NCBI GenBank assembly: GCA_029891385.1
Contig: CM057228.1
Coordinates: forward strand, 57,791,783 to 57,855,782
Reading direction: 5' to 3'
Length of the DNA stretch: 64,000 nucleotides
Source of the DNA: Erythroxylum novogranatense
Lineage: Eukaryota > Streptophyta > Magnoliopsida > Malpighiales > Erythroxylaceae
Position 1 is the stretch's first letter; every line of letters starts with the position of its first letter. Positions 1 through 11,155 of the stretch are shown here, piece after piece. The notes beneath the pieces are model-generated. The model saw only the letters and a program-made list of their open reading frames with translations, was not told the DNA's origin and searched no databases. The position numbers and the translations under genes are program-made.

Positions 1-957
1 TTAGGTGAATAGTATCCGGACCAATGACCTAAGTGTTTTGATGATTTTTCTAAATTAATTGATATGGAATTAGGGAAAATGGTCTTCATGAGAGTTGAAG
101 AATACATTGTTAACTTTCCATTGCCACTGATCTTGTAATTTTTCGACCTGTATATTGGGAGATATGCATTGTGATATATTGACTGATTTTGAGCATTTGA
201 GTGAAACCTAACTGAAATGACAGTTTTGTGAACATTGTGATTGGAAGCAATTTTAGTAATTTGTGCGAATTGAATTGGCTTAGGTGATCTTCTGAAGAGT
301 TGTAGAGGAAACAATTATCTTGAAAATGGTATATAGCATGCTATTTTAGATAACAGAATTGGGACTTATGATTTTTCAAAGATTGGATTGAAGTTAGGTC
401 ATGAGCTGCTGAGCAGGAAGTAACTTGCAGGACTGTTTTAAATTGGTTAATGATGAAATTTGATTCTGAGCCCTTATGAGAAGTGTAGTACTGTGTTTTA
501 TCTTTTATGGGTATAAAGTATGCAATTTTCGACTTTTGAACAAGGAGTTATCTTGCTTGAAAATTACTATCAATTTGAGTACTTTCGAGGCAGTAGCATT
601 CACTAAATTGTTTGACCTAATTAGCCATTGAATTTGAATCTAGACTGTTCATGAAAGTTGTAGAGCACCTTGTGGTCTTCCTGAGAATATTTATTGTGTA
701 ATTTTGACTGAAGAGAATAAAGGTTACTGAATTTGTAAAGTACAGCACTGTTTAGAGAGGTGTTGAGTAGGCGTGGCTTTGACTGGATTTTGTCACCCTT
801 AGGGGTGAAATTGATTTTGTGCTCTACATAAAACTTGTAGATTTTTCTTAATCTTTCCAACGACATATGGTTTGTAATTTTCTGAATTGTGTGGGAAAAG
901 TTATGAATTGAAGTTCGGTTTGGAAAAAGAAAAAAAAGAAGGCGAAGGCATTTGAAA

Positions 958-1085
958 TCTCGCCCCTCGAGGCGAGGCGAGTGAAGTCTCGCCCTCATGA
1001 GCGACGACTCATGAGGGCGACGACTCGCCCTCATGAGGCGAGGTAAGCGCCAGACTCATGAGGCGACAGCTCGCCCTCATGAGCC
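958..1085. repeat. GC-rich palindromic cassette in the left Tekay LTR
   Basis: A GC-rich island in an otherwise AT-rich LTR. It holds five or six copies of a palindrome of the form CTCGCC-TCATGA-GGCGAG, complete or partial, for example around 989-1007, 1008-1020, 1024-1042 and 1071-1084. The first unit is a CCTCGAGG variant. The flanks are shared with the right-hand LTR (around 60806-60850 and 60600-60695), where the cassette has a different core. Possible roles are transcription-factor sites, RNA dimer sites or simple slippage products; none is shown by the sequence. Confidence 0.85.
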
Positions 1086-1950
1086 TGAAGGATTTTGTTT
1101 TAATTTTGGATTGATTTCTTTGATGTATAACTTTTCCGTCCGACGTCCGATTGACCTGATTCTTGAGGCATCGGTTTGTAAAATATTGAATTTCATTTCA
1201 TGGGAAATTGGGAATTTTGGACGGAAAATTGGCGGGGTTCGGAAATGGGATTGCATTCTTGTTTTATTTAATTGGGGACTATAGAGGTCCAAATTGAGCG
1301 TCGTCGGCGCCATTGAATTTCTAATTTTTCTCTGGTTTTATTGTTGAAAAAATTGGATTAAGGCCGGGAATATCATGAACATGCATTGTCCTTATTCTAT
1401 ATTTGTGCATGAATGAGAATGCAAAGTGATTAATGTGTGCATATGGCATAAATTTGTAGTGCAGGATAAATGTCCGCACTCAGGCATTGTCAGAAATTGG
1501 AAACCAATGCAAATCTGAGAAATCTTGTGAGTAGACCTAGATGGTCTTATTTATTGGTTATTTGCTTTTGTTATATGTTGAATGAGTATTGATTTATTTT
1601 ATTAATTGTGATTAAATATGGGTTCCAGACAGGAGGTCCGGTGAGTAATTAAGTATTTGGAATTGCGTTATTGAAGTGCTCCTTGAATGTGAATGGGATG
1701 ACCTAAGTGTATATATTGAGATTGTTAAAATGTCTTGCATGCATAATTGCACATAAATGAAATGTGACTTCTTAATTGATGTCGAATCTTGGGACTACGG
1801 TCCGATGATAGTAACTATGATTGGTGAGTGCATGCAAATATGCATAAGACATTCCTTTGCATGAATTTATGAAAGATAATGAGAGTTGTGACGAGTAGTC
1901 AACAATGAGTAAAGAGCTTCATGCTCGATTTCGATTGAGCCTCGGTAACG

Positions 1951-2070
1951 ACAATGAGCCCTTTATGGGACGATTTACAATGAGCCCTTTATGGGACGAT
2001 TTACAATGAGCCCTTTATGGGACGATTCACAATGAGCCCTATATGGGGCAGTTTCAATGAGCCCGATATC
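1951..2070 (+). repeat. 26-bp tandem repeat inside the LTR
   Basis: Five consecutive units begin at 1951, 1977, 2003, 2029 and about 2054. The unit is ACAATGAGCCCTTTATGGGA plus CGATTT; the later ones diverge. Each unit contains a small inverted repeat (CCC...GGG; the fourth is GCCC-TATATG-GGGC). The homologous place in the right-hand LTR (59634-59763) holds an array of stem-loops with other stem sequences. Confidence 0.9.
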
Positions 2071-2878
2071 TATTGAGTGCAGGACGGTTTAGACACTCGG
2101 TCACAACAAAGTAATTAAATGGAAAGTGGGTTTCATGCACATATGCATAACATGATTGATTTGATTATGCGGAATGTGATTGGTTGAATTACTTGTATTG
2201 AATGGGACCGCAACATTGTATTGAATGGGAATGTGACATTGTGTGTTGAATGGGAATGATAAACTTGATTGAATGATCAATTTGATTATATTGAAGATGA
2301 CATTGTATCGACATAATGAAAATATGAAGCGTATGTGAATGTGAGGTATGATAGGGAATATGACATGTGACTTAATGGAAATGAAAGTATGTGTTATATG
2401 TTATGTGATTGGATGGACCATCGATGATGGTCACTCACCGAGTTCGCAAAACTCACCCAAAATTTGCATCTATTTTTCAGGTCTTGAAGAATACCCGTTT
2501 GACACGGAGTATGTCTCTGTAGGCAAATAAAGGATAGAGGTCGGGATCAGTCCGGTATGCGCATTAGTGTCTTATCAAATTGTGTTCGCAATCAACGTAT
2601 AACAATGCTTTATATTTCTCTGAGCCCATATTGGTTTTAATGTTTTCCTCATTGGTGATTGTAAATTATTCTCGGATGGTTGTAATAACTGGCGGTTTAT
2701 TATGAACATGGGTGTTAGTTACTTACTTTTTTTTGCCGCTTAACGTGGAATCAATGGCTTCCAAAAAAGAAGTATACTGAGTTTTAATCGACTGATGTAG
2801 TACGCCACCCTCGCGGGGCACGGACTCGAATATCACCAACGATATCGGGTTCGGGTCACTTGGGAGTGGGGTGTTACA

Positions 2879-2991
2879 CCTATCAAGTGGTCAAACAAGC
2901 TGGACACAACTCTTACATCCTGCGCAGCATTGATGGCAAGATTCTACCGAGGCCATGGAACTCTCAAAACCTGAAGACATTTTATCAATAG
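2879..2991 (+). pseudogene. C-terminal end of a Tat-lineage Ty3/gypsy polyprotein
   Basis: Directly after the LTR end the plus strand reads in one frame to a TAG stop at 2989-2991. It carries the motif SYILRSIDGKILPRPWN and then a NLKxFY ending. Tat-lineage polyproteins typically end this way after the integrase (Y-L-x-x-L-x-G-x-x-x-P-x-x-WN-x-x-x-L-x-x-YY). Only about 36 codons remain because the Tekay LTR interrupts the element on its left. Downstream (2992-3202) is noncoding 3' sequence with no gene. The lineage assignment is from remembered family motifs. Confidence 0.7.
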
Positions 2992-3202
2992 ATAAGCTTT
3001 GTTTTATTTATTTCTTTATCTTGTACTATATTGCTGCTTACGCATTTGTAGTGGGTACCTTTTTCCTAACCTTGCCATTCAGATTTTTTAATGGCCCACC
3101 CTCTTATCATCATCATCAATAAAGGGTTTCAAGTTTCTCGGCAGACAGAGCCTCACCAAGATAAGCTAGAACGACAAAACAGACTGATTATCGTCCACAT
3201 TG

Positions 3203-3615
3203 CTCGGCCAGGTTGCCAAGATGAGATCCTTGGAACCAGGCAATGCCGAGAAGATTAATCTCGGATCGCTCGGTCTCGACGACTCTCGGCCAGGTTACCA
3301 AGACAAGATCCTTGGAACCAGGCGATGCCGAGAAGATTAATCTCAGATCGCTCGACCTCGACCACTCTCGGCTAGGTTGCCAAGACGAGATCCTTGGAAC
3401 CAGGCGATGCTGAGAAGATTAATCTCGGATCGCTCAGCCTCGACCACTCTCGGCCAGGTTGCCAAGATAAGATCCTTAAAACTAGGTTATGCCGAGAAGA
3501 TTAATCTCGGATCGCTCAGTCTCGACCACTCTCGGTCAAGTTGCCAAGATAAGATCCTTGGAACCAGGCGATGCCGAGAAGATTAATCTCGGATCACTCG
3601 GCTGGTTTCTTTCGC
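3203..3615 (+). repeat. 82-bp tandem repeat, about five copies
   Basis: The landmark GATCCTTGGAACC recurs at 3226, 3307, 3389, 3471 (variant) and 3553, giving periods of 81-82 bp. Each unit contains the inverted repeat CCGAGA-agattaa-TCTCGG. The frame at 3377-3586 is an artefact of the periodicity, since 81-82-bp units repeat the same peptide with shifts. Tandem arrays in the 3' untranslated region of Tat elements are known as seeds of satellite DNA. Confidence 0.95.
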
Positions 3616-3809
3616 ATCGATCGGTCGAAGGATCTATCGACACCCCCGCAAAATGAAAAAGCAGACCTTTATATGAAACTAATGACAATCTAAGTTACGT
3701 TTGCAAAATTGAGAATACAGTGAAGGATAAGAATAATTTTTTTTATTTCTTCATATTTTTCCTAGTGACAAGCCCGACTAGGTGAGCTTTGAGGGTCCTA
3801 TAGCACAAG

Positions 3810-5688
3810 TTAGTGGGGATCTTCAGGATGAGAAGCAGCTGGATCGGCAGAAGGGGAGGTCAGCAAAGCAGCCGAGGCAGGATCAGAGTCTACAGGAAGA
3901 ACCGGAGAGACACCCCCGTGAGATCGCTCGTCCTCCTCATCCGAGCTAAGGTCCAGCTCCTCATCCGAAACCGACGTTCGTTCTCCCTCGGCTATCTCCC
4001 TCACTTCCTCTAGAGAAAGACCGAGAATGGTGGGAAGCATCAGCTCTGCATAATCCTCGAATGAAGGACCATCCGACCCGTCAGGGATGCAAACGTTGTG
4101 GCAATTCTTCAGGATCGAAAGGGCCAAGTCACAAGCGAACTCTAAGCACTCCTCCTGTAAGAACCGCCTTTTCCATCGCTTGATCGCCTCAACTCTCTGC
4201 TTTTTGATGGAGCCTTGCAACTCCATCAGTCTATCCTCGACCATCAGATTATCCCTCACCGCTTCATGACAGTCCTGGAGGAATTTTGATCGAAGCTCCT
4301 GCTCCGTCTCCATCTTCCTCTTCAAGTCCTTACATTCCTTGGCTAGCCCGTCCTTTGCCGCAATCACCCTGCTCTTTTCCTCCTCCCCCGTAGCGAGTTG
4401 AGCTTTCAAAACGCTCCTCTCCTCCTCCCAAAATTTCTTCTCCTCCTCCAAGGAAGAGAGTTGAGCCCGGAAGACGTCTTTCTCTTCTTTGGCCTCTGAA
4501 AGCTCGACCCTTAAAGTGTTCACTTGTTCAAGAAGATCGCGGACTTCCCAGTCCAGCGTTCGGGCAGTCCCGTCGAGTTGTTCGACACGTTAGTGCATCG
4601 CGGAGGCGAACGTCAGATCCCTCACACATTTACGGATGAGACAGGCCGCCAGCTCCTGATTGCACAACGAGTCTATAAGCTTCTCGTCTGCAGGGGGAAC
4701 GACCCTCTGAGCAATGTGAAGAGCCACATCGAAGTCCCCAAGCGACGCAGCCTTATCCAGACTGATCGCTAGCTCCCACTTCTAGGCGCTTGCCGCTCGC
4801 CCTTTCCCCTTGCCCTTATCCGATCAGCCAACACGTTCTTCCCCCTTCTCTCTCCCCCTCTCTTTCTTCCTGCCTTAGTCCGATGGGCAGGGCAGTCGAT
4901 TGATAACCAGAACGGTCTTTTTCCTCTTAAGAGGTGGCTCAACCTCTTCCTCCTCCTCTTCTATGACTGCTAGGCCTTCACCAGCCAATCGGGTCATCAC
5001 TGTTGACTGCTCGGGTACAGTTTCCAGGGCGAGCGCTGCAGACGGCTCGGGAACAGTAGGACGAGCGACATCCGCGCTGACCTCTCCTTTCTTGTCTTGC
5101 CCCTTTGTCTTCGAAGAGGGCCTGGCAGCTTTGCTCTGGCCTCTGGTAGGGTTGGAGAAGTCGGCGAAATCGTTGAGCCTTACCATGGTTGCACAGCAAT
5201 AAAAACAGGTTAGAAATCGAAACCAATACTTACAAATACAGTAAATAGTTCAACTACAAGGAGTCAACCAGAGGGGCAGTTTCTTCTCCTAGCCCGCTAA
5301 TTCGAGGCGGGGGGTCGATTAGGAATGAATCGGTCGAGGCCCCCCCGCGATATCCTAGAATGAGACGATTGAAGTCATACCGACAGAGCTCCTTAATGCG
5401 ATTGACTACCTCCCACTCCTCTCTAGTAAGAGACAAGCTCGACGCATCGTTCCATCGCTCGGCTAGAGGATATCTCCACGGCTGGGACTCAAAGGAAGAT
5501 CCCGGAAGCCTCACGAAAAAGTACTTCGTCCGTCAGGTTTGGATTTTTGAAGCCGTTCCGGCCGGGGGATATCGAGCATCTCTATACTGTAGATGAGGGA
5601 CCCCGGCCCCAATGCTTGAACTCTGGTTCATTCTTAAAAAATGGCGTAGGATGTTGACCGAAGGCGGACAGCCGAACTGATGGCACAA
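3810..5688 (-). pseudogene. Antisense accessory ORF of the Tat element (putative gypsy-type transposon protein)
   Basis: Reading leftward, a first block (5688-5254) contains WRTKYFFVRLP-like sequence (with a stop at the W) and QPWRYPLAERW. This matches the N-terminal domain of plant 'putative gypsy type transposon' (Transposase_28-like) proteins as I know them. After a candidate intron (GTAAGT donor just past 5254) the frame from 5186 continues to 3810: an acidic/basic linker with KKRKxP-like charge, a helical region, and a long Glu/Lys/Leu-rich coiled coil (about 4523-4150) with an acidic tail. From 5186 to 3810 the frame is never shifted but has four stops (4875, 4824, 4782, 4590); a fifth is at 5533. 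The N-terminus is cut off by the family-X LTR. The function of this protein class is unknown. Confidence 0.7.
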
Positions 5689-7944
5689 CAGGAAATTAAG
5701 GTGGGTGATATTTTTATAATTGAGCTATAAATGTTCTTCAAATAAATGCAATTAATTGATTTTTCCAGCTACTTTATAAAAGTGCATTTATTGTTTTTTA
5801 AATGCTTGAGAATTGCCACATGCTTTTTGTAAATGAGTTTCTGAGTTGATATGAGAATGATTGCTAAATGCTTCATAATTGTGGTATATGTTGCCTTCAC
5901 ATGATTTGAGAAATGATTATTATGATTGGCATGTAATTTTGGTTATGGAATTGTGAAATGATGATAGAATTTCATATGAATAGTTCATATTTATGAAAGA
6001 CAAGTTTTCAAAAATATTGCCTAATGGGTAAATTATTTTTAGTTCATGAATTACATGTTATGTGGGTTTGAGTTAGTCCCTCAAGAACCGTCACGTGCAC
6101 ATTGACCAAGAAAAGGCTTCTCCTGTCTGTCCGCTAGTAGCACAGAGCTCTTTTATAGACTCCCTCAATATTTACGACTACACAGGGCCATTATATGGAA
6201 TTGTGTAGTTCGTCATATTTTATGGATTCACCTAAACCATTATGATGTGTTTATGTGTTTACATGTGTTGACAAGTTTGATGATTGTTTGACTTGTGTGA
6301 ATTGTGAATTTGCTTGACCAGTTAACAATTTTGAGAAATGAATGTTTTATGGATTTCAATGAGGTTTTGTTATGATCAAGAAAGTTTCAAATAGTTTTTG
6401 CTTATTACCGTTTATAAAATTGTTAACCACGAGCTTTAAACTCACCCCCTCCCATTCCGTCCAATCTCCAAGTGAAGAACATGAGATCGAGTGATTGAGC
6501 ATAAAGGCATTACCCTGAAATTGGCTTATTTTGTATTTTAAGTTAGTTTTTGTAAACAATGCTTTAGTCGCATTTTGAGCGATTCTAGTTTTTTTTGTAA
6601 AGTTTGTATTTTTGGATTATCATGTAAGTGGCTTGAAATGCCCACTAAAGCGTTGTAAAACTCTTATTGGTTTTGATGTTAATGAAATACATATGCATTA
6701 TGTTTTGCTCATAATTCTCTAAGTCTTTATATTGTATTTTAAAGTTTTTCATAGAGTAAGAATTGCGTTCTGAATTCAAGGAGGAAAGTTGTATTGATTT
6801 AGGTAGAAGTAGACCAAGTTGTCTTAAGGAAAGTTGTAGCTTATCCCCTTAGCTTTCCAATGCTATAAAGTTGCTAAATTTTGGGTATGGGAGTCAAGAG
6901 ATATGATCATTATAAGTAGTGATGCTGTATAGGAATTATGAGCATGATAGTCATGAGGAATGATGAGCGTTTGTGTTTGTGATGAGTCATTTGAGTTGAA
7001 TTTTGGGAGTTTGATGCACTCAAATTGGTGATTGAATGTTTTGGGAGTGTTATTGCATTAGAAGAAGTGAAATTGAGGAGATTATGAGTGAATATGATGT
7101 TAGAATGGAGGTAGGAAGTATTGGAGGGGCTTGGAGGGGTTTAGGAGATCCCCAATGTCTGTTTAACGGACCTTTACAGGTCAAAAAGGACCCCTAGATT
7201 CGCCCATGTCCGTTAAATGGACTTGTAGGTTTGTTTAACGGACCTTCTCCGGTGAAAATGACTCCCAACCCCAACAATATCCTTTAAACGGACATGGATG
7301 TCCGTTAAATGGACATTCACAGGTCAGCTTTAGTAAATTGCGATTTTTGACCCTTTTAAAGGCAAAATATCACTTTGTGGTATTCATAAAAGTTGTATAT
7401 CTAGAAGTCTAATTTCAAATAGTCCAAGAACGAACTCAACTAGGCATTTTAAAAAAAACGTCATGACAATTGCGCCAAGAGAGGTACATAATGATTAAGG
7501 ACATAAACATGTTGGTTTCTTTTGGCCATAACTCCCTCATCCGACCTCTGAATGAAGCAGTTCTTAAGGCGATAGCTTCCTAACACATGTATCTATCTCT
7601 CTATAAAAATTGGTATCTTTTGGAGTTGATTTGAGAAAGATTTATGGAAAGATAGTGAGGGATCGGTTTAGAGAACATGATTGGAATATGAACACACTTT
7701 GGCTTTTTAAACATATCTTGACCTTTAGAGCTCCAATTGATATAGTTCTTGCTTCAAATTAAAATAGAGACCTAAAGTTACCATTTTTGTGAAGAATTCA
7801 AATTATGATTTTGGTGATTGGCTAGTGTGGGCTCACCACCCTTGTGAGAGGACGGCCAAAGAGGGTTCTTTGGAATAACCTTATAGGTTTACAAGCTCAA
7901 GGTTTATGACTCCGGGTGTTGGGCTCCGAAAAGGAGGTCCATCA
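5689..7944 (+). mobile_element. 5'-truncated LTR of family X
   Basis: Blocks such as TAGTCCCTCAAGAACCG (6076) and ACGACTACACA (about 6174) match the solo LTR at 12589-13299 and 22634-22900, in the same order and orientation. The end GGTCCATCA at 7944 aligns with GATCCAACA at 23273, and both are preceded by GTTGGGCTCCGAAAA. The first about 1.1 kb of the LTR is missing at the left junction (about 5689-5698). Conversely 7330-7900 is present here but absent from the solo copy. Short frames (6356-6559, 7916-8119) have no support as genes inside the LTR itself. Confidence 0.8.
7157..7314. repeat. Palindromic cassette GTCCGTTTAACGGAC in the family-X LTR
   Basis: Five degenerate copies of a 15-bp palindrome lie at 7157-7171, 7208-7222, about 7229-7243, 7279-7293 and 7300-7314. 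Mutations are mostly single-base (for example GTCCGTTAAATGGAC). Spacer sequences between copies are unrelated. The cassette sits in the 3' half of the LTR. Confidence 0.9.
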
Positions 7945-8749
7945 ATACAGACACCCAAATGATAAGAGTGGATTAGGGTTTGCTAAAAACAATACTCAGT
8001 ATAAAAAGAACTTTGTTTCTAATAGGAAGAAATTGCATCATCCGCATTATCATCATTTCATGAATCATTTTAAGACTAACCCCAAAACACCCAAATCTGG
8101 GTACCTAAGAAAAATATAATATCTACTGCAGATCTCCTTCCTTGGAAAAAGCAACCAGCACCAATGGTATTTGGACAGTGGATGCTCGCGACATATGATG
8201 GGAAGAAGGTCTATGTTCCTAGATCTTTAAGATAAGAAGGGAGGATCAGTAACTTTTGGAGACAACCAGCAATGAAAAATAATTGGAATAGATAAAATTG
8301 GTAAAGATCCTTTTGCATCTATTGATAATGTGCTGCTAGTTGATGGTTTAAAACATAATTTGATTAGTGTCAGTCAATTATGTGATTTTGGTTTTGAAGT
8401 ATCCTTTAATCAGAATTCTTGTGTAGTAAAAAACAATGATGGTTCCATATTCTTTTCTACAAAAAGACAAAACAATCTTTACAAAATTAATTTAAAAGAT
8501 TTGCAAAGTCAAAATATTTCTTGTTTTATATCAACAGATGAAGAAAAGCTGATTTGGCATTAAAAAAACTAGGTCATGTTAGTTTTAAACACATTTCTAA
8601 GTTGATTAAACATGATTTGGTAAGAGGATTACCAAAATGAGTTTTAACAAGGATTTCTTTTGTGAAAGTTGTCATAAAGGAAAACATGTTAAAACTACTT
8701 TTCTTCTAAAAATATTGTAACTTCATCCAGACCTCTAGAGTTATTACAT
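7945..8749 (+). pseudogene. SIRE-type copia: gag C-terminus, protease and pre-integrase
   Basis: The first frame (to 8119) has DKSGLGF, a conserved segment near the end of SIRE-lineage gag. Next comes the protease signature WYLDSGCSRHM, with the aspartic-protease DSG at about 8171. A frame at 8330-8563 reads VDGLKHNLISVSQLCD (protease C-terminus) and then the pre-integrase region up to IWH. The following HLGH-type zinc-binding segment (8564-8700) is shifted by one base and contains a stop. Everything upstream of this part of gag, including the 5' LTR, is missing and replaced by the family-X LTR. Confidence 0.75.
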
Positions 8750-9669
8750 ATGGATTTATTTGGTCTAACTAGGACATTGAGTCTTGGCGGAAATAAGTAT
8801 GGTCTCGTAGTTGTTGATGACTTTACTAGATTTTGTTGGATATTATTCTTATCACATAAGGATGAGTCTTTTAAGTGTTTTAAAGTACTTTCCAAAAAGT
8901 TACAGAATGAAAAAGGAATTTCTATTACTAGTATTAGAAGTGGTCATGGTGGTGAGTTTGAGAATGAGAAATTTAGAATATTTTATGAGGAGAATGGATT
9001 TTTCCATAATTTCTCTACTCCTAGAACTCCACAACAAAATGAAGTTGTAGAAAGGAATAACAGGACGATTCAGGAAATGGAAAGGACTATGCTGTATGAA
9101 ATGGATCTTCCTAAGTATTTCTGGGCAGAAGCTGTGAATGCAGCTTGTTATATTCAAAATAGAATACTTATGCGACCTTTGTTGAAGAAAACTCCATATG
9201 AGTTATGGAAAGGAAGGAAGCCTAATATATCTTACTTCCATCTATTTAGTTGCAAGTGTACTATATTGAATACAAAGGAATTTTTGGATAAATTCGGTTC
9301 TAAGACTTATTCAAGAATTTTTCTAGGCTATTCATTATCTTCGAAAGCTTATACGGTTTACAATCTTACTTCTAAGACTGTTGAAGAAACTATTCATGTC
9401 AGATGTGATGACAGTTCTCAACCAAATAAGAGAGATGATACTAATAATAAAATCCTATCAGTACCCTTGGTTGATAGTGAAGATGTGTCACCGTCAGATA
9501 CTCCGTTAGACAAAGTAGAAGATATTCTTGAAACACTTGATCTGAAAAGGGATTGGAGATATAAGAGTTCTCTTCTAGAAGATTTGATTATAGGAGAGAC
9601 CTCAGAAGGTGTGAGAACTTGGTCCAAATTCAGAAGAGAAGCAAATGTAGCTTTTATTTTTGAAATATA
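8750..9669 (+). pseudogene. SIRE-type copia integrase
   Basis: An open frame of 306 codons carries the retroviral-type integrase core: the first catalytic Asp region (VVVDDFTRFCW), the second region reading SGHGGEFEN, and the third TPQQNEVVERNNR with its Glu. The second catalytic Asp is replaced by Gly (family: S-D-H-G-G-E-F), so the enzyme should be dead although the frame is open. The C-terminal domain with WKGRKPNISYFH and FLGYS follows. The frame ends at a TAG just before RT. Confidence 0.85.
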
Positions 9670-11155
9670 GCCTAAAAAATTTGACGAAGCTCTTCAAGAT
9701 GAAGCTTGGATTTTAGTTATGCAAGAGAAGCTAAACCAGTTTACTAGGAATAAAGTTTGATCTTTAGTTCCCAGACCCTCTAAAAAGTTCATCATAAGAA
9801 CTAGATGGTTTAAGAATAAACTAGACGAATCAGGTAGAGTGGGTCGTAACAAAGCAAGATTAGTAGCACAAGGCTATAATCAACAGGAAGGAATATACTA
9901 TAATGAGACTTATGCTCCTGTAGCAAGATTAGAAGCTATTAGGATTTTGCTTGCATATGCTATCTGACATGATATAAAGCTATTTCAAATGGATGAGAAA
10001 AGTGCATTTTTGAATGGTTTTATAGGTGAAGAAGTTTATGTAAAGCAACCTCCTGGTTTCAAAGATGCTAAGAAACTAGATCATGTCTATAGACATCATA
10101 AAGTTTTGTATGGATTGAAATAAGCTCCTCGAGCCTGGTATGATCGTCTAAGTTCTTTTCTTATCGAAAATGATTTCAGTAGAGGTCATGTAGATAAGAC
10201 GTTATTTAGGAAATGCATTAAGAATGATTTCATCATAGTTCAAATTTATGTTGATGATATTATCTTTGGTGCAACATCTAAAAAGCTTTGTATTAGTTTT
10301 GAGAATTTGATGAAGAATGAGTTAGATGAGCATGATGGGTGAGTTAAAATTCTTTCTTAGGTTGCAAGTCAAGCAAACCGAAGAAAAGATTTTTATTCAT
10401 CAACATAAATATATCAAAGAACTGTTGATTAAGTATGGGATGGAAAAAGTGAAACCAATGTCAACTCCTATGCATCCTTCAAACCTTTTGTCTAAGGACG
10501 AAGCTGGTAAGAAAGTTGATCAAACCCTGTATAGAGGAATTATTGGTTCTTTACTTTACCTTACAACAAGCAGACTTGATATTTTATTTAGTGTTTGTTT
10601 GTTTGCGAGATTTCAAGCAGATCCTAGAGAGTCTCATTATATTGTTGTTAAAAGAATTTTGAGATATCTATCAGGTTCTACTAATCTTTGCTTAATGTAT
10701 GAAAAAGGTAAAGATTTAAGGTTAATTGGCTATTGTGATACTGATTACGCTGGAGATGGGATTGATAGAAAGAGTACGAGTGGAGGATGTCACTTCCTTG
10801 GCCATAACCTAGTTTCTTGGTGGCAAAGCTCAATTGCTCTCTATCCATTGCAGAAGCTGAATATATGTCAGCCACAAGTTGTTGCTCACAGACGTTGTGG
10901 ATTAAGTACCAGTTAGAAGATTATTCAATACAAGCGAAACAAATCCCAATCTTCTGTGACAACATAAGTGCTATCAACCTTTCGAAGAATCCAATACAAC
11001 ACTCAAGGGTAAAACATATCAAAGTTAGACATCATTTCTTAAGAGACTATGTACAGAAGAAGATCGTAAGTCTACAGTTTATTAAGACGAACTATCAATG
11101 GGCAGACATCTTCACTAAGCCATTAAGTGAAGAAAGATTCAAAGAAATAAGATGA
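9670..11155 (+). pseudogene. SIRE-type copia reverse transcriptase and RNase H
   Basis: One frame from 9670 holds nearly all RT motifs ([29 protein letters not shown]-stop-APRAW, IYVDDIIFGAT) but is broken by four stops. A one-base shift near 10320 leads to the frame 10326-10916, which includes DYAGDGIDRKSTSGGCHF. A second shift near 10817 leads to RNase H (AEAEYMSA, CDNISAINLSKNP, HSRVKHI, RHHFLRDYV, ADIFTKPL) ending at 11155. The last block is characteristic of the SIRE lineage. Several stops sit where the family has Trp or Gln, as expected from G-to-A or C-to-T decay. Confidence 0.85.

Larger units (their letters stand above)
1..2878 (+). mobile_element. 3' part of a Tekay/Del-type (Ty3/gypsy) LTR
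   Basis: The plus strand ends in GGGAGTGGGGTGTTACA at 2878, a typical LTR 3' terminus ending in CA. Much of the stretch is homologous, in inverted orientation, to the complete LTR at 59022-63142: for example 1135-1400 matches 60360-60610, both with the block TCCGTCCGACGTCCGATTG. The LTR start (TGTAACATCCC-like) lies left of the window. What follows the end is Tat pol sequence rather than a primer binding site, so this is either a solo LTR or the 3' LTR of an element further left. Reading frames inside (for example 621-1034 minus, 1033-1284 plus) match nothing and are treated as chance. The lineage call rests on LTR length and on the polypurine tract of the right-hand copy; family membership is seen, lineage is inferred. 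Confidence 0.85.
2879..5688 (+). mobile_element. 3' fragment of a Tat-lineage element (pol end, repeats, antisense ORF)
   Basis: Order along the plus strand: pol C-terminus (2879-2991), noncoding spacer, an 82-bp tandem repeat (3203-3615), short AT-rich spacer (3616-3809), then an accessory reading frame on the opposite strand (3810-5688). Tat-lineage elements are known to carry extra ORFs, often antisense, between pol and the 3' LTR, and to have repeat-rich 3' regions; this layout fits both. The 3' LTR is missing because family-X LTR sequence starts at about 5689. The stretch is visibly GC-richer than its surroundings. Confidence 0.7.

Noticed and set aside
1033..1313. Overlapping ORFs on both strands in the left LTR
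   Set aside because: They span the palindromic cassette and conserved LTR flanks; palindromes open frames on both strands by symmetry.
3377..3586. 69-codon plus-strand ORF
   Set aside because: It only translates the 82-bp tandem repeat, and its peptide repeats with the period of the DNA.
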